From assembly GCF_016653315.1 (NCBI RefSeq), contig NZ_NHSH01000070.1:68472-132471 (forward strand): a stretch of DNA of 64,000 nucleotides, given 5' to 3'. The DNA is from Halochromatium roseum. GTDB taxonomy: Bacteria; Pseudomonadota; Gammaproteobacteria; Chromatiales; Chromatiaceae. Shown in pieces: positions 63,410-64,000 of the stretch (the stretch's first letter is position 1; every line of letters begins with the position of its first letter). Under the pieces are notes generated by a model. It was not told where the DNA came from. It saw only the letters and a list, made by a program, of their open reading frames with translations, and did not search any database. Position numbers and translations under genes: made by a program.

Positions 63410-64000
63410 TTAGTCGAGAGGGTGCCAGGTTGATGGCTCGCTGGTACTGGTCTCGGTGCTCGTGTTGTCGCTGACCTCGGATGCGCTTGGTTGGGCCTTT
63501 GGTTGGGCCTTTGGTGGGGAATTGGCCTCTTGTCGGGGCTCGAATGGATGCTGAAGCGCGTTGAGCCGCTGCATCACGGCGCCGACCAGTGCATCAGTGC
63601 CCGCACCCGTGACGGCCGAGATGGTGAACACCGGCCCCGTCCAGTCGAGGTCGTCGATGAGCCTGTGTTGCACCTCGGTCGCCAGCTCCGGCTCGAGCAG
63701 GTCAGCCTTGTTGAGCACCAGCCAGCGCTCTTTTGTCGCCAGCTCCTCGCCGTGCGCGGCAAGCTCCTGCGTGATGATCCGAGCCTGCTCAAGCGGGGCG
63801 GGGCTGCCTTCGTACGGGGCGATGTCGACCAGGTGCAGCAGCAGTCGCGTTCGGCTCAAATGCTTCAGGAAGCGCGTGCCGAGTCCGGCGCCATCGGCAG
63901 CGCCGGCAATCAGACCAGGGATGTCGGCGATCACGAAGCTCTGTCGCGGACCCAAACTGACGACGCCGAGGTTCGGATACAGGGTCGTGAACGGGTAGTC
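63410..64000 (-). CDS. obgE: GTPase ObgE/CgtA (5' part outside the window)
   Basis: Obg-family ribosome-assembly and stress GTPase. The window holds the C-terminal 196 residues. The frame enters at the edge with [20 protein letters not shown], with the G1 motif lost outside. It has [20 protein letters not shown] (G3), NKADLL (G4) and [12 protein letters not shown] (G5). After the G-domain a low-complexity tail follows, with a KAQP duplication and Ser/Thr/Glu repeats, replacing the usual acidic end. Confidence 0.95.
   Translation of the reverse strand, partial: DYPFTTLYPNLGVVSLGPRQSFVIADIPGLIAGAADGAGLGTRFLKHLSRTRLLLHLVDIAPYEGSPAPLEQARIITQELAAHGEELATKERWLVLNKADLLEPELATEVQHRLIDDLDWTGPVFTISAVTGAGTDALVGAVMQRLNALQHPFEPRQEANSPPKAQPKAQPSASEVSDNTSTETSTSEPSTWHPLD

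Overview
The window looks like chromosomal DNA of a GC-rich gammaproteobacterium, most likely in or near the Chromatiales (purple sulfur bacteria). This rests on the gene order (tuf-trpT-secE-nusG running without a break into rpoBC and the str-S10-spc-alpha genes), the Gram-negative LPS genes, and the family-level look of the proteins. It is an inference; no species-specific marker was recognised. No rRNA genes, CRISPR arrays, insertion sequences or phage genes were seen. The one clear mobile element is an intein.

Region 1 (1-32420, + strand) is a ribosomal and transcription superoperon. It holds tuf (5' end outside the window), tRNA-Trp, secE, nusG, rplKAJL, rpoBC, rpsLG, fusA, a second tuf, then rpsJ through rplQ, including secY, rpmJ and rpoA. 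A near-consensus sigma70 promoter lies in the 426-nt rpoC-rpsL spacer, an attenuator-like hairpin lies between rplL and rpoB, and a terminator hairpin follows rplQ. The two tuf copies are identical over 1,139 bp.

Region 2 (32471-42117, + strand) holds an SAM hydroxide adenosyltransferase (DUF62), proline iminopeptidase, dtd, a thinned his cluster (hisB, hisA, hisE, with no hisH, hisF or hisI), tatABC, a LysR regulator and dcd. TatC carries an unusual acidic C-terminal extension of about 150 residues that ends in a FimV-C-terminus-like segment. dCTP deaminase is interrupted inside its active-site motif by a 386-residue intein with an HNH endonuclease, W/D-type repeats and a helix-turn-helix.

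Region 3 (42231-60319) is a cell-envelope polysaccharide/LPS locus. A minus-strand set encodes carbamoyltransferase, SxtJ-like protein, DUF5989 microprotein, PAP2 phosphatase, lipoprotein and a GT39 glycosyltransferase, with a divergent SGNH-fold protein. A second minus-strand set encodes a GT4, an AsnB-type amidotransferase and another GT4. A plus-strand set encodes an O-antigen ligase/polymerase, a GT9 heptosyltransferase-like enzyme, two GT4 enzymes and Kdo transferase waaA. Together these could build, carbamoylate, amidate and attach a surface glycan.

Region 4 (60478-64000, - strand) holds obgE (5' end outside the window), proB, a Pcm-family methyltransferase, a rhodanese and an isochorismatase-family hydrolase.

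A recurring feature is short imperfect tandem duplication (units of 12-24 bp) in spacers (25084, 31892, 34766, 35599, 37523, 48425) and in frame inside genes (rpoC, the GT39 gene).
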